Assembly: GCA_947166705.1 (NCBI GenBank)
Contig: CAMVFE010000004.1
Coordinates: forward strand, 1 to 64,000
Direction of reading: 5' to 3'
DNA length: 64,000 bases
Source of the DNA: an uncultured Clostridia bacterium
GTDB taxonomy: Bacteria > Bacillota > Clostridia > Christensenellales > Aristaeellaceae
Shown here: positions 46,137-53,985 of the stretch, piece by piece
How the letters are laid out: every line of letters starts with the position of its first letter
How positions within the stretch are numbered: position 1 is the stretch's first letter
The notes under the pieces: generated by a model
Databases searched by the model: none
Told to the model about the DNA's origin: nothing
The model's input: the letters and a program-made list of their open reading frames with translations, nothing else
Position numbers and translations under genes: made by a program

Positions 46137-46166
46137 CGCGGTTCGGGGTTTTACCCCCGAACCGCG
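46137..46166 (+). terminator. Perfect 12-bp hairpin after the giant gene
   Basis: CGCGGTTCGGGG (46137-46148) pairs perfectly with CCCCGAACCGCG (46155-46166) around the loop TTTTAC, starting 17 bases after the stop. No T-run follows, and the next start codon is only 31 bases downstream of the stem. It may terminate weakly, protect the end of a 35-kb mRNA from 3' decay, or separate expression of the next gene. Confidence 0.6.
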
Positions 46167-46197
46167 GGCCGGGGAGACGGAGAAAGGAAAGAGAAAG

Positions 46198-48663
46198 ATG
46201 AAAAGCCTGAAAAAGCTTCTGTCCATTCTGCTGGCGCTTTTTCTGACGCTGTCCGCCGCGGGCCCGACCGCATGGGCGGAGGAGACCGGAGAAACAACCG
46301 GGGATGAAAAGGAATACCCGGATGAACTGCGCGTCGGACATACGACCGTCACCAAGGGCGATTTTTTCACGGAGATGTTCGGGAACGATACATCCGACAT
46401 CGATGTGCGTGCGCTGCTGCACGGATACAACCTGGTGAACTGGGACCAGAACCAGGGCGTATATGTCTTCGACGAGAGCGTCGTTGAGAACGTGCTCACC
46501 GTGGTGGACGAGGTGGGGAACAAGACGTATTTCATCGGCCTGTACGACGACCTGTACTATTCGGACGGGACGCCGATCACGGCGTGGGATTACGCGTTTT
46601 CCCTGCTGCTGATGATGAGCCCGGAAATCGAACAGATCGGCGGAAAAATCTACCGCGCGGAGCATATCCTCGGATATGACGAATACATTACCGGGCAGCT
46701 GCCTTACCTGACCGGCGTGGGCGTGCTGGACGAGCACCAGCTGGCGATCACGCTGGACCACAATTTCCTGCCGTATTTCTTTGAAACCGGACTGATGCTC
46801 TGCGTGCCCTATCCGATCTCCGAGATCGCACCGGGATGCAGGGTATATGCCGGAGGGGCGGGGGATCTCGGCAACGGATACGGATACGGCATCCGGATCG
46901 GCAACGCGGATCCGAGCGTCCAGGAACCGATTTACACGGCGGAGCTGCTTGCTGAAACCATAATGAACCCGGACACGGGATACAACAGCCACCCGAAGGT
47001 CGTCAGCGGGCCCTACACGCTGACGGACTATGACTACGAAACCGCGCATTTCCGGATCAACCCGTATTTCAAGGGCGCGTGGGTGAACAACACGCTGCCG
47101 GAGACTTTCCGGTTCGACGAGGAAAGCCTCGGGGGAACGGGCAGCGGCAGCACGGCCGAAAGCCACAGCGGTCCGAACTATATCGAGATGACCCGGGAGG
47201 ATCCGGAAGGAAACGAATACACGATCTATCTGGTGAAGCCGACGATTGAAAAGATCAGCTTCAGCCTGGCCGATAACGATACCGCGCTGGAGGATCTGCT
47301 GAGCGGAAAATTCCACCTGATCAACAAGATGGTCTACGGGCCGACGATTCTGGAGCTGCTGGGCGCAAACACCGCGGCAGCGGTGGAGGAGGAGGCCGCG
47401 GAGGGACGTCTCTACGGGGCGGAAGGCAACCAGAGCGGGGCCGGGAGCCATACGGCCGGACACGCGGAGAAACATGCTGCCGGCGGGACGCCGGAAGGAA
47501 ACGCGGACACGGAACCGGCGGAGGAAACGACCGGCGGGGAGCAGGCCGCGGATCACCACCCGGGTGAGGCGCACGACGGGATGACCGACGACGATCATAT
47601 CCGCTTCCAGAACTACCCCCGCATCGGGCTGAGCTTCCTCACCTTCACCTTTGACTGGCCGACGGTGCACGAGAAGGAGGTCCGCCAGGCCATCGCCTGG
47701 TGCATGGACCGGGAAGGGCTGACGGAGGATTATACCTCCGGGCTGGGCAAGGTGGTGGACGGATATTTCGGCATTGAGCAGTGGGAATACCTGATCTGCG
47801 ACGGCCAGCTCCAGTATCCCATCAACTTCATGGGCGACGAAACCCACACGGAGGAAGACCTGGAAGAATGGAAGAAGCACCGGAACATGTACGCGACCAC
47901 CGAGGAGGAGCTTGAGGAACTGGAAGCGGCATGGAAAATGCTGAAACTGGACAATCTGACGCACTATGAGGTGAACCTGGATAAGGCCAACGCGCTGCTG
48001 GACAGCGCGGGATGGACCCTGAACCGGGATGGAGCGGCCTATCGCCCGGGAACGGACGACGTGCGCTGCAAGCAGATCGACGGCGAACTTGTAGCGCTTG
48101 ACCTGAGCCTCATGTATCCGGAAGGAAACCACATCATCGACACGCTGAAGGAGCGCTTCCTGGACAACCTGGCGCAGGCCGGCATCCGGGTGACGCTTGT
48201 TCCGGCCAGGATGGAGGATCTGCTGAAAAGCTATTACCGGGAAACCGAACGCACGACGGACATGATCTACCTGGCTACCAATTTCCACGTCATCGTGGAT
48301 CCTGCCATCACCTACTCCACGGACCGGACGGCGAACCACCGGATCTGGAACAACACCTATTCGGACGACGAGGATCTGTACTACCGGGCGGTAAACATGC
48401 GCCAGACGGATCCACTGGACGTGTACGACTATGTCTCCAAATGGATATCTTTCCAGGAAAGGTATAACGAGGTTCTGCCGACCATACCGATTTATTCCAA
48501 CCTGTACTTTGACTTCTTCACCTCGCAGCTTCAGAACTACTACATCACGGCGCACGTGACCTGGAGCCAGGCCATCCTGGAATCCTATTTCGGCGAGCCT
48601 CCGGAGATCATGACGCCTTCGGAAGCAGAGGCCGGCGACGGTGAAATGATTATCGAAGAATAA
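46198..48663 (+). CDS. Secreted family 5 extracellular solute-binding protein with His-rich insertion
   Basis: An 821-residue exported protein with a signal peptide (MKSLKKLLSILLALFLTLSAAGPTAWAEE is its hydrophobic start, cleavage after AWA) and no lipobox. Hallmarks of SBP_bac_5 (oligopeptide/nickel-type binding proteins) include YYSDGTPITAWDYAFSL, VSGPYTLTDYDYE, VRQAIAWCMDREGLTEDY and ANALLDSAGWTLNRDG. Between about residues 395 and 467 there is a low-complexity insertion rich in Glu, Ala, Gly and His (DHHPGEAHDGMTDDDH at its end), which normal members lack. The usual OppBCDF permease and ATPase genes are absent nearby. Without a lipid anchor or transporter it may act as a secreted or wall-associated binding protein. 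The ribosome-binding site is AAAGGAAAG. The substrate is unknown. Confidence 0.85.
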   Translation: MKSLKKLLSILLALFLTLSAAGPTAWAEETGETTGDEKEYPDELRVGHTTVTKGDFFTEMFGNDTSDIDVRALLHGYNLVNWDQNQGVYVFDESVVENVLTVVDEVGNKTYFIGLYDDLYYSDGTPITAWDYAFSLLLMMSPEIEQIGGKIYRAEHILGYDEYITGQLPYLTGVGVLDEHQLAITLDHNFLPYFFETGLMLCVPYPISEIAPGCRVYAGGAGDLGNGYGYGIRIGNADPSVQEPIYTAELLAETIMNPDTGYNSHPKVVSGPYTLTDYDYETAHFRINPYFKGAWVNNTLPETFRFDEESLGGTGSGSTAESHSGPNYIEMTREDPEGNEYTIYLVKPTIEKISFSLADNDTALEDLLSGKFHLINKMVYGPTILELLGANTAAAVEEEAAEGRLYGAEGNQSGAGSHTAGHAEKHAAGGTPEGNADTEPAEETTGGEQAADHHPGEAHDGMTDDDHIRFQNYPRIGLSFLTFTFDWPTVHEKEVRQAIAWCMDREGLTEDYTSGLGKVVDGYFGIEQWEYLICDGQLQYPINFMGDETHTEEDLEEWKKHRNMYATTEEELEELEAAWKMLKLDNLTHYEVNLDKANALLDSAGWTLNRDGAAYRPGTDDVRCKQIDGELVALDLSLMYPEGNHIIDTLKERFLDNLAQAGIRVTLVPARMEDLLKSYYRETERTTDMIYLATNFHVIVDPAITYSTDRTANHRIWNNTYSDDEDLYYRAVNMRQTDPLDVYDYVSKWISFQERYNEVLPTIPIYSNLYFDFFTSQLQNYYITAHVTWSQAILESYFGEPPEIMTPSEAEAGDGEMIIEE

Positions 48664-48751
48664 AAAGACCGCGGAAACGGACGGGACGGACAAAGGGCCG
48701 GCTGTTTCCACGTGAAGGCCGCATCCGAAAGATCCGTGACGGGAGCAAAAA

Positions 48752-49126
48752 ATGTTCAAATGTCCAAACTGCGGAGCCCCTGTAACAGGAAATGCCTGCA
48801 TCTACTGCGGGCAGGACTTCAGCGCGCGGCCCGCGGAAACCGCGCGCGGAGAAACCCCGGCGCCTTCCGGGAAGAACCCGGGGGAAGGAACGCGGGAGCG
48901 CGGTGAAAACAACGGGCCGGCGCCGCGGCAGAAGCGGAACGTGCTGGATATAATCCTGATCGTCCTCGGGTCGCTCTGGCTGCTTATGATCTTCGCCGTG
49001 CAGGCGGAACTGAAGTACTGGCACAGCCTGATCGAAATCATGGCCGTGCTGCTGACCGCGTGCCCGGGTATCGTCCTGCTCCTGATCGGGCTGCGCAGGA
49101 AAAAGCCGAAGAGAATGAAAAAATAA
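48752..49126 (+). CDS. Small zinc-ribbon protein with two membrane helices
   Basis: A 124-residue protein with an N-terminal zinc ribbon: Cys4, Cys7, Cys16 and Cys19 in the pattern CPNC-x8-CIYC. A charged, Pro/Gly-rich linker (about 22-62) follows, then two hydrophobic helices (about residues 66-84 and 91-112). The end is very basic (RRKKPKRMKK). The topology suggests a membrane protein with the ribbon and tail inside. No specific function is recognised. It lies between the secreted binding protein and the isomerase gene, 15 bases upstream of the latter, and is probably co-transcribed with it. Confidence 0.75.
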   Translation: MFKCPNCGAPVTGNACIYCGQDFSARPAETARGETPAPSGKNPGEGTRERGENNGPAPRQKRNVLDIILIVLGSLWLLMIFAVQAELKYWHSLIEIMAVLLTACPGIVLLLIGLRRKKPKRMKK

Positions 49127-49141
49127 GGAGACGAGCGGATT

Positions 49142-49960
49142 TTGAAGATCGCGGTGTTCTATGAAAACATCCACGACGGGGTGCAGACGACGGGGCAGAA
49201 GCTGGAAACGGTGCTGGCACGCCTTCACGAGCTGGGGATGGACCTGCTGTACCTTACGCCCGAATCCTGGAAGAGGGACCGGCGGGAGCTGTCCGCGCTC
49301 ATGGAGAAGCTGGATCTCGGAATTGAGGGAATGCACTGCTTCTGCGATTTCCCGGGAGGAACCGGGGACTCCAGCGCCCGGGAGGCGGTCGAACTCGCCG
49401 CCGAAGCGGGGGCGGGAAACTTGCTGATCATTCCCGGAATGTATTCCACCGGGAACACGGAAAAGGACCTGGACCGGATGGTGCAGGGAATCCGGCGCAC
49501 GGTTGAATACGGCGGGACGAAAAAAATGCCGATCCTCATGGAGGATTTCGACGGAATTCTGGCGCCTTACAACTGCGCCGCGGGACTGCAGTACTTCATG
49601 AGGGCCGTCGACGGCCTGGGCTGCGCTTTTGATACCGGCAATTTTGCCATGTTCGGCGAGAATGAGGCGGAAGCCTTCGAACTGTTCGCGGACAGAATCC
49701 GAACCGTCCATCTGAAGGACCGCACCCGCAAACCCCGGCATGAGGGAGATTATCCCTTCCTGTGCGCGGACGGAAAGCCGGTGTATGCCTGCGAAATCGG
49801 CAGCGGATACATCCGTATCGCGGAGATCCTTGAAAGGCTGAAGGGCATCGGATATGGCGGGAATGTGATCGTGGAGCAGTACAGCATCGATCCGAAGCAT
49901 GTCCTGGACGATGCCGCTGCGTCCGTGAAGTGGACGAAGGAACATCTGCAGGGAGCCTGA
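49142..49960 (+). CDS. Sugar phosphate isomerase/epimerase family protein (TIM barrel)
   Basis: A 272-residue member of the xylose isomerase-like / AP endonuclease 2 TIM-barrel family. Such enzymes bind a divalent metal and isomerise sugars or related compounds. Visible strand ends carry likely metal ligands: LLIIPGMYS, PILMEDFDG, CAFDTGNFAMFGE, TVHLKDRTRKP and VIVEQYSID. The start is TTG at 49142, preceded by AAGGAG about 10 bases upstream; the first residues MKIAVFYENIHDG fit the first beta strand. The substrate is unknown and the neighbours give no pathway. A strong terminator follows. Confidence 0.85.
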   Translation: MKIAVFYENIHDGVQTTGQKLETVLARLHELGMDLLYLTPESWKRDRRELSALMEKLDLGIEGMHCFCDFPGGTGDSSAREAVELAAEAGAGNLLIIPGMYSTGNTEKDLDRMVQGIRRTVEYGGTKKMPILMEDFDGILAPYNCAAGLQYFMRAVDGLGCAFDTGNFAMFGENEAEAFELFADRIRTVHLKDRTRKPRHEGDYPFLCADGKPVYACEIGSGYIRIAEILERLKGIGYGGNVIVEQYSIDPKHVLDDAAASVKWTKEHLQGA

Positions 49961-49985
49961 TACGGCACAGGCACGGTAAACTGAA

Positions 49986-50020
49986 AGCCGCCGTCCGAAA
50001 GGACGGCGGCTGAATCTTTT
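49986..50020 (+). terminator. Bidirectional intrinsic terminator
   Basis: AGCCGCCGTCC (49986-49996) pairs perfectly with GGACGGCGGCT (50001-50011) around a GAAA tetraloop, followed by ATCTTTT. It lies between the plus-strand isomerase gene and the minus-strand MATE gene whose stop is at 50034. It probably serves both transcripts, though the T-tract is better on the plus side. Confidence 0.85.
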
Positions 50021-50033
50021 CACGGGACGAGCT

Positions 50034-51461
50034 TCAGCGCCCGGGAAGCTTCGAAGCCCTTCCGGCGCGGCGTGCCGGGGGAGCCCAGCCCTCCAGGGCC
50101 GCCTTTCCTTCAGGCGTTACCGGACGGATCCAGGTTCCCCGGAGCAGATGACGCTGCATGATGATATAGCGGATCGGTTCATCCACGTAGCAGAAGGCGA
50201 AGATCGCCAGGGTCGGCAGTTTCCAGACCATGCCGGAGAGCCAGACGAAGGGGAGTACCATCGCCCACATGAACACGATTTCGAGCACCGTGCCCGTGGT
50301 CGCGTCTCCCGCGGCCCGGAAGGTGTCGTTCTGGGTCCAGTTTCCCATCCGGATCAGGGCTGCCGCCGAGTAAATACAGATCATGCCGAAGGCGATGCGG
50401 AAGCTTTCCCCGTGCATGCCCATCATCCGAAGGATCGGGACGTGGAGCGCGATCAGCAGGATGCCGAGGACGCCGATAAAGGCCTGGCAGAGGTAAACCA
50501 GGCGCCAGGCGCGGCTGTAGGCCAGGTCCGGGCGCCCTGCGCCGACTTCCGTTCCCACCAGAACCGAGGAGGCATTGGAGAACCCGGCGAAGAAGCCGAT
50601 GACCAGCCCTTCCAGGGTCCGGAATACGGCGAGCGCGGCGATCGCTTCCTCCGGCTGGCGGCCCAGCACGATATTGATTACCATATTTCCCAGCCCGATC
50701 AGCACTTCGTTCAGGATGATCGGGAAGCATTTCTTCAGATAGACGCGGATAAAGGCCGCATTCCATCGGAAATGGCGGGAAACCGCGGCCAGGTAAGGAT
50801 GCCGGCTGCGAAGGGCGAGCACCCAGACCACGCAGATATTGACTGCCTGGGCCAGAACCGTGGCCAGAGCGGCGCCTCGGACCCCCAGGGCAGGCGCGCC
50901 CAGATTTCCGAAAATCAGGATCCAGTTCAGAAGAATGTTCGACGCTACGCCGGCAATCGATCCGTAAAGGGGGATACGCACCCTGCCGGTGCACCGCAGA
51001 AGCGACGCCATCGCCATGGAAAAAACCGTCAGCGGATAGCCGAAGCCGACGATCCGCAGGTATTCCACACCGACCGTCCGGATGGATTCCTTGTCCGTAT
51101 ACAGCCGCATGACGGTTTCCGGAAAGCAGACGGCGAGCGTGCCGAAGAGCAGGCCGACGGTCATCATACAGGCCAGCGTCAGGCCGTAGGAGCGGTTGAT
51201 GCCGTCATCATCCTTTGCGCCCCAGTACTGGGAGAAGAAAAGCATGCCGCCGCCGACAAAGCCCCAGTATCCGCTGAACATCAGCGAGGAAAACTGCGCG
51301 CACAGGCCGACCGCGCCGACCTCCGTCTGGCCCAGGGAGGCGATCATCATGGTGTCGACCATGGAGCCGGTTGTGGTCAGCAGATTCTGCAGCGCAACAG
51401 GAACCGCGATGACCGCGACCTTAAAAAGAAAATCCTTCCAGGGGAAACGTTCTTTTCTCAT
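50034..51461 (-). CDS. MATE family efflux transporter
   Basis: A 475-residue multidrug and toxin extrusion family protein, an ion-coupled exporter in the cytoplasmic membrane expected to have 12 helices. Features near the N-terminus are VALQNLLTTTGSMVDTMMIASLG and FFSQYWGAKDDDGINRSYG, the usual Q-x-x-G element between helices 2 and 3. GALGVRGAALATVLAQ-like text lies in the middle, and the second half repeats the fold. The C-terminus is Arg/Pro-rich. It is the last gene of a minus-strand group: a secreted protein (53784) leads, another MATE follows, then this gene after a 64-base gap. The substrate is not predictable. Confidence 0.92.
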   Translation of the reverse strand: MRKERFPWKDFLFKVAVIAVPVALQNLLTTTGSMVDTMMIASLGQTEVGAVGLCAQFSSLMFSGYWGFVGGGMLFFSQYWGAKDDDGINRSYGLTLACMMTVGLLFGTLAVCFPETVMRLYTDKESIRTVGVEYLRIVGFGYPLTVFSMAMASLLRCTGRVRIPLYGSIAGVASNILLNWILIFGNLGAPALGVRGAALATVLAQAVNICVVWVLALRSRHPYLAAVSRHFRWNAAFIRVYLKKCFPIILNEVLIGLGNMVINIVLGRQPEEAIAALAVFRTLEGLVIGFFAGFSNASSVLVGTEVGAGRPDLAYSRAWRLVYLCQAFIGVLGILLIALHVPILRMMGMHGESFRIAFGMICIYSAAALIRMGNWTQNDTFRAAGDATTGTVLEIVFMWAMVLPFVWLSGMVWKLPTLAIFAFCYVDEPIRYIIMQRHLLRGTWIRPVTPEGKAALEGWAPPARRAGRASKLPGR

Positions 51462-51525
51462 GCAATATCCTCAGATATCCTACGCATGGGGATGCTGAAA
51501 GACGGTTCCGTACCGAGGCCGGAAG

Positions 51526-52851
51526 CTACAGGATCCGCCGGAGCGTTCTCTTCCACAGAAAGAGGGAGAAGGGAACGCAGACCAGTTCCGCGATGACGAA
51601 GGCAAGCCAGATCAGATTAAGATTCCCCGCGAACGAAAGGAGCCAGGCAAGCGCTACGGGAAGAACCGCCTGGCGGAGCATCGTGAGGATCATGCTGGGA
51701 GCCGGCATGGACAGGCCCTGCAGGGCAGCCGCGGTGACCAGGCTCGGGATGCAGATCAGCCAGCTCAGCGCCATCAGCCGGACCGCGGGCACGCCGATCG
51801 CCATCATGTGATCCGAGGCGTTGAAAAGGCGCATGACGAAGGAGGGCGCGATTTCCAGAAGCAAAAGGAAGGGCACATAGAACAGCACAGAGTAGATCAT
51901 CGCCCAGCGGAAGGACTCCCGGATACGATCCGGCTTTCTCGCGCCGTAATTATAGGCCGCGATGGGAATCAGCCCGTTGTCGATGCCGTGGACGCCGACC
52001 GTGCACAGCCCCATCATTCTGGAGCAGACGCCGTAAACCGCCACCGCGGTGGAGGAAAAGACCAGGAGAATCGAATTCATGATGACGGTGACGAAGGAGG
52101 TCAGCACCTGCACCAGCGTGGAAGGGATACCGACCCGCAGGATGGCCCGGACATTCTTCCAGTCCGGACGAAGCGTGAAGGAAAAGGGGATTTCCCGATT
52201 CCAGCGGCGGTTAATCCAGATGCCGGCCAGGAGCCCCATAAACTGACCGATCACCGTCGCGATGGCCGCGCCCTTCGTGCCCAGCTGAAAGACAAAGATG
52301 AACACGGGATCCAGAATCAGGTTTGTGACGGAAGCGGCGGAAAGCGTGAAGAGGAAGAGCTTTGACTTCCCGCTGGCGATGACGAAGCGGTCGAATACCC
52401 ACTGCCCCATCTGCCCGAGGGAAAAGAGCATGCAGATGCTCAGGTAATCCCTTCCGTAAGCGGCAATGGCCTCGTTTCCTCCGCTCTGCCAGTCAAAATA
52501 CCAGCGCACGCCGATCAGGCAGGCCGCGGAGATCAGCAGCCACGCGCAAACGGCCAGAAAGATCGCCGCGCTGGCGGTTTTCCTGACCTCGTCCGGCTTC
52601 CTTTCCCCCAGGGCTTTGCTGATCGCCGCATTGAGGCCGACGGCGTTTCCAAGACCCAGGGAGGAGACCAGCACCTGCACGGGCGCCGCGAGGGAGAGGG
52701 CTGTGAGGGCGTCCTCCGCAACCTGGGAGACGAAAACCGAATCCACAAAATTGTACAGCGAATTGATCAGAAGGCTCAGCATCAGCGGAATCCCGGTTTT
52801 CAGAATCAGGCTGCTGACGCGGCTGGTTCCCATGCTGTTTTCAGCTGTCAT
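51526..52851 (-). CDS. MATE family efflux transporter (MepA-like)
   Basis: A 441-residue MATE transporter. The N-terminus MTAENSMGTSRVSSLILKTGIPLMLSLL, followed by a NSLYNFVDSVFVSQ-type helix 1, is characteristic of the MepA/DinF side of the family. GNAVGLNAAISKALGERKPDEV is the loop after helix 2. GLIPIAAYNYGARKPDRIRES is the equivalent point in the second half. It starts 36 bases after the stop of the secreted-protein gene, with GAAAGGAG as ribosome-binding site, so the two are probably one transcript. It is only distantly similar to the MATE genes at 50034 and 53986, so this is not a recent tandem duplication. Confidence 0.92.
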   Translation of the reverse strand: MTAENSMGTSRVSSLILKTGIPLMLSLLINSLYNFVDSVFVSQVAEDALTALSLAAPVQVLVSSLGLGNAVGLNAAISKALGERKPDEVRKTASAAIFLAVCAWLLISAACLIGVRWYFDWQSGGNEAIAAYGRDYLSICMLFSLGQMGQWVFDRFVIASGKSKLFLFTLSAASVTNLILDPVFIFVFQLGTKGAAIATVIGQFMGLLAGIWINRRWNREIPFSFTLRPDWKNVRAILRVGIPSTLVQVLTSFVTVIMNSILLVFSSTAVAVYGVCSRMMGLCTVGVHGIDNGLIPIAAYNYGARKPDRIRESFRWAMIYSVLFYVPFLLLLEIAPSFVMRLFNASDHMMAIGVPAVRLMALSWLICIPSLVTAAALQGLSMPAPSMILTMLRQAVLPVALAWLLSFAGNLNLIWLAFVIAELVCVPFSLFLWKRTLRRIL

Positions 52852-52887
52852 GAGGCTGCTCCTTTCGGGGGATGCATGCAGGGAAGC

Positions 52888-53784
52888 TTATTCAGCGGGT
52901 TCGGCGGGAGCCAGCATGGAGGCGAGGCCGTCCGCTCCCAAAGTCCGATAAAGCGTCACATACATATCGATCGTGTCCGCATAGTCCGGGAATTTCTCCT
53001 TCAGGGCCGCGGCCAGTTCCCCGATATCGAGCTTTTCACCCGCCTGGACTTTCTCAAGGAAAGCCGTCATTTCGGTCAGGATCTCGCCGTATCCCGCGAA
53101 GGGATCCTCCGGCTCCTCCACGGTGCCGTCGGTGTGGAACATCCTGTTATATCCCCATTCCGTGATACCTGCCAGCGCCACGTCCTTTACCACCAGTTCG
53201 CCTTCCGTGCCGTTGTCCTGGGCATCGACATACCGGTCAAAATCCGCATCCACCGTGCAGTTGTAGTCATAGACGCCGAAGCGCAGCGAGAAAACAATGA
53301 TGGGATCGTCTCCCTCGCCCGGCTCGGTACCGTTGCTTCCGATCTCAAAGCCTTCTTCGGTCAGCTGGGCCAGCGTTTTCCCGCACATGGACGCCATTTC
53401 CGCATCCGTCAGGGGCTCGGCCGTGAACACCTCGCTGTAGGCAATCGGCAGGGTCTTTTCATAGTCCTCCACCGCCTGCATGGCCGCTTCATGCTTTTCA
53501 AAGAAATCGTCCGCTTCATAGTCCAGGCTGTCAAGCGCCTCGACCAGCTCATTCAGCTTCTCATCATAAGGGGCCACGCTGCGGTAATACTTTCCGTCCC
53601 TGCGCGTGACGACCGCGATATATTCCCCGTTAACACCGCCGGAAACGACGCGGCCCTCAGCGCTGTCTTCCATCGCTTCGCCCACCGTCGCGTACAGCGG
53701 CGCGCCGGCGCCTTCCTCAGCCAGGACGCCCGAAACCGTGAACAGCAGAACCGCGGCCAAAGCCAGAACAATCAGCTTTTTCAT
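52888..53784 (-). CDS. Secreted protein of unknown function
   Basis: A 298-residue acidic protein with a clear signal peptide (MKKLIVLALAAVLLFTVSGVLAEE, cleavage after VLA). No lipobox and no membrane segment were seen after it. The rest is rich in Glu and Asp, with helical heptad-like stretches (DEKLNELVEALDSLDYEADDFFEKHEA) and a C-terminal helical region. I do not recognise a family. It is the first gene of a minus-strand transcript from a good promoter (53835-53864), ahead of two MATE transporter genes. That could mean a periplasmic-side or wall partner for export, but nothing in the sequence proves it. Confidence 0.75.
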   Translation of the reverse strand: MKKLIVLALAAVLLFTVSGVLAEEGAGAPLYATVGEAMEDSAEGRVVSGGVNGEYIAVVTRRDGKYYRSVAPYDEKLNELVEALDSLDYEADDFFEKHEAAMQAVEDYEKTLPIAYSEVFTAEPLTDAEMASMCGKTLAQLTEEGFEIGSNGTEPGEGDDPIIVFSLRFGVYDYNCTVDADFDRYVDAQDNGTEGELVVKDVALAGITEWGYNRMFHTDGTVEEPEDPFAGYGEILTEMTAFLEKVQAGEKLDIGELAAALKEKFPDYADTIDMYVTLYRTLGADGLASMLAPAEPAE

Positions 53785-53834
53785 CAGAATTCTCCTTCTG
53801 CCTCATTATATGAAACCCGGGATGGCTTCATCCT

Positions 53835-53864
53835 ATTATCATAAGACTTCGGGGAACTTGTCAA
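53835..53864 (-). promoter_or_regulatory. Sigma-A promoter of the secreted-protein/MATE transcript
   Basis: On the minus strand, a perfect -35 TTGACA (53864-53859) and a -10 GATAAT (53840-53835) are 18 bases apart, inside TTATGATAAT. The start of transcription would be near 53828, about 44 bases before the start codon at 53784. Confidence 0.7.
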
Positions 53865-53924
53865 GACTCAAAAAAAGGCGGCGCGAGCGCGGGAACGAAT
53901 AGGGATTTCCCGGGTGTGATACTG

Positions 53925-53951
53925 TTCAAAAACTCCGCGCCGTGATAAAAT
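53925..53951 (+). promoter_or_regulatory. Weak candidate promoter of the plus-strand MATE gene
   Basis: TTCAAA (53925-53930) and TAAAAT (53946-53951) are 15 bases apart, about 35 bases before the ATG at 53986. The spacing is short, so this is tentative, but the gene needs its own promoter because the gene upstream is divergent. Confidence 0.35.
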
Positions 53952-53985
53952 AGATTCCGGCGAAAACAGAAAAGGAGCCAGCGCT

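Noticed and set aside
50148-51596. A 482-codon plus-strand open frame over the MATE gene
   Set aside because: The minus-strand frame encodes a clear MATE transporter; the plus-strand translation is His/Asp/Arg-rich and has no domain.
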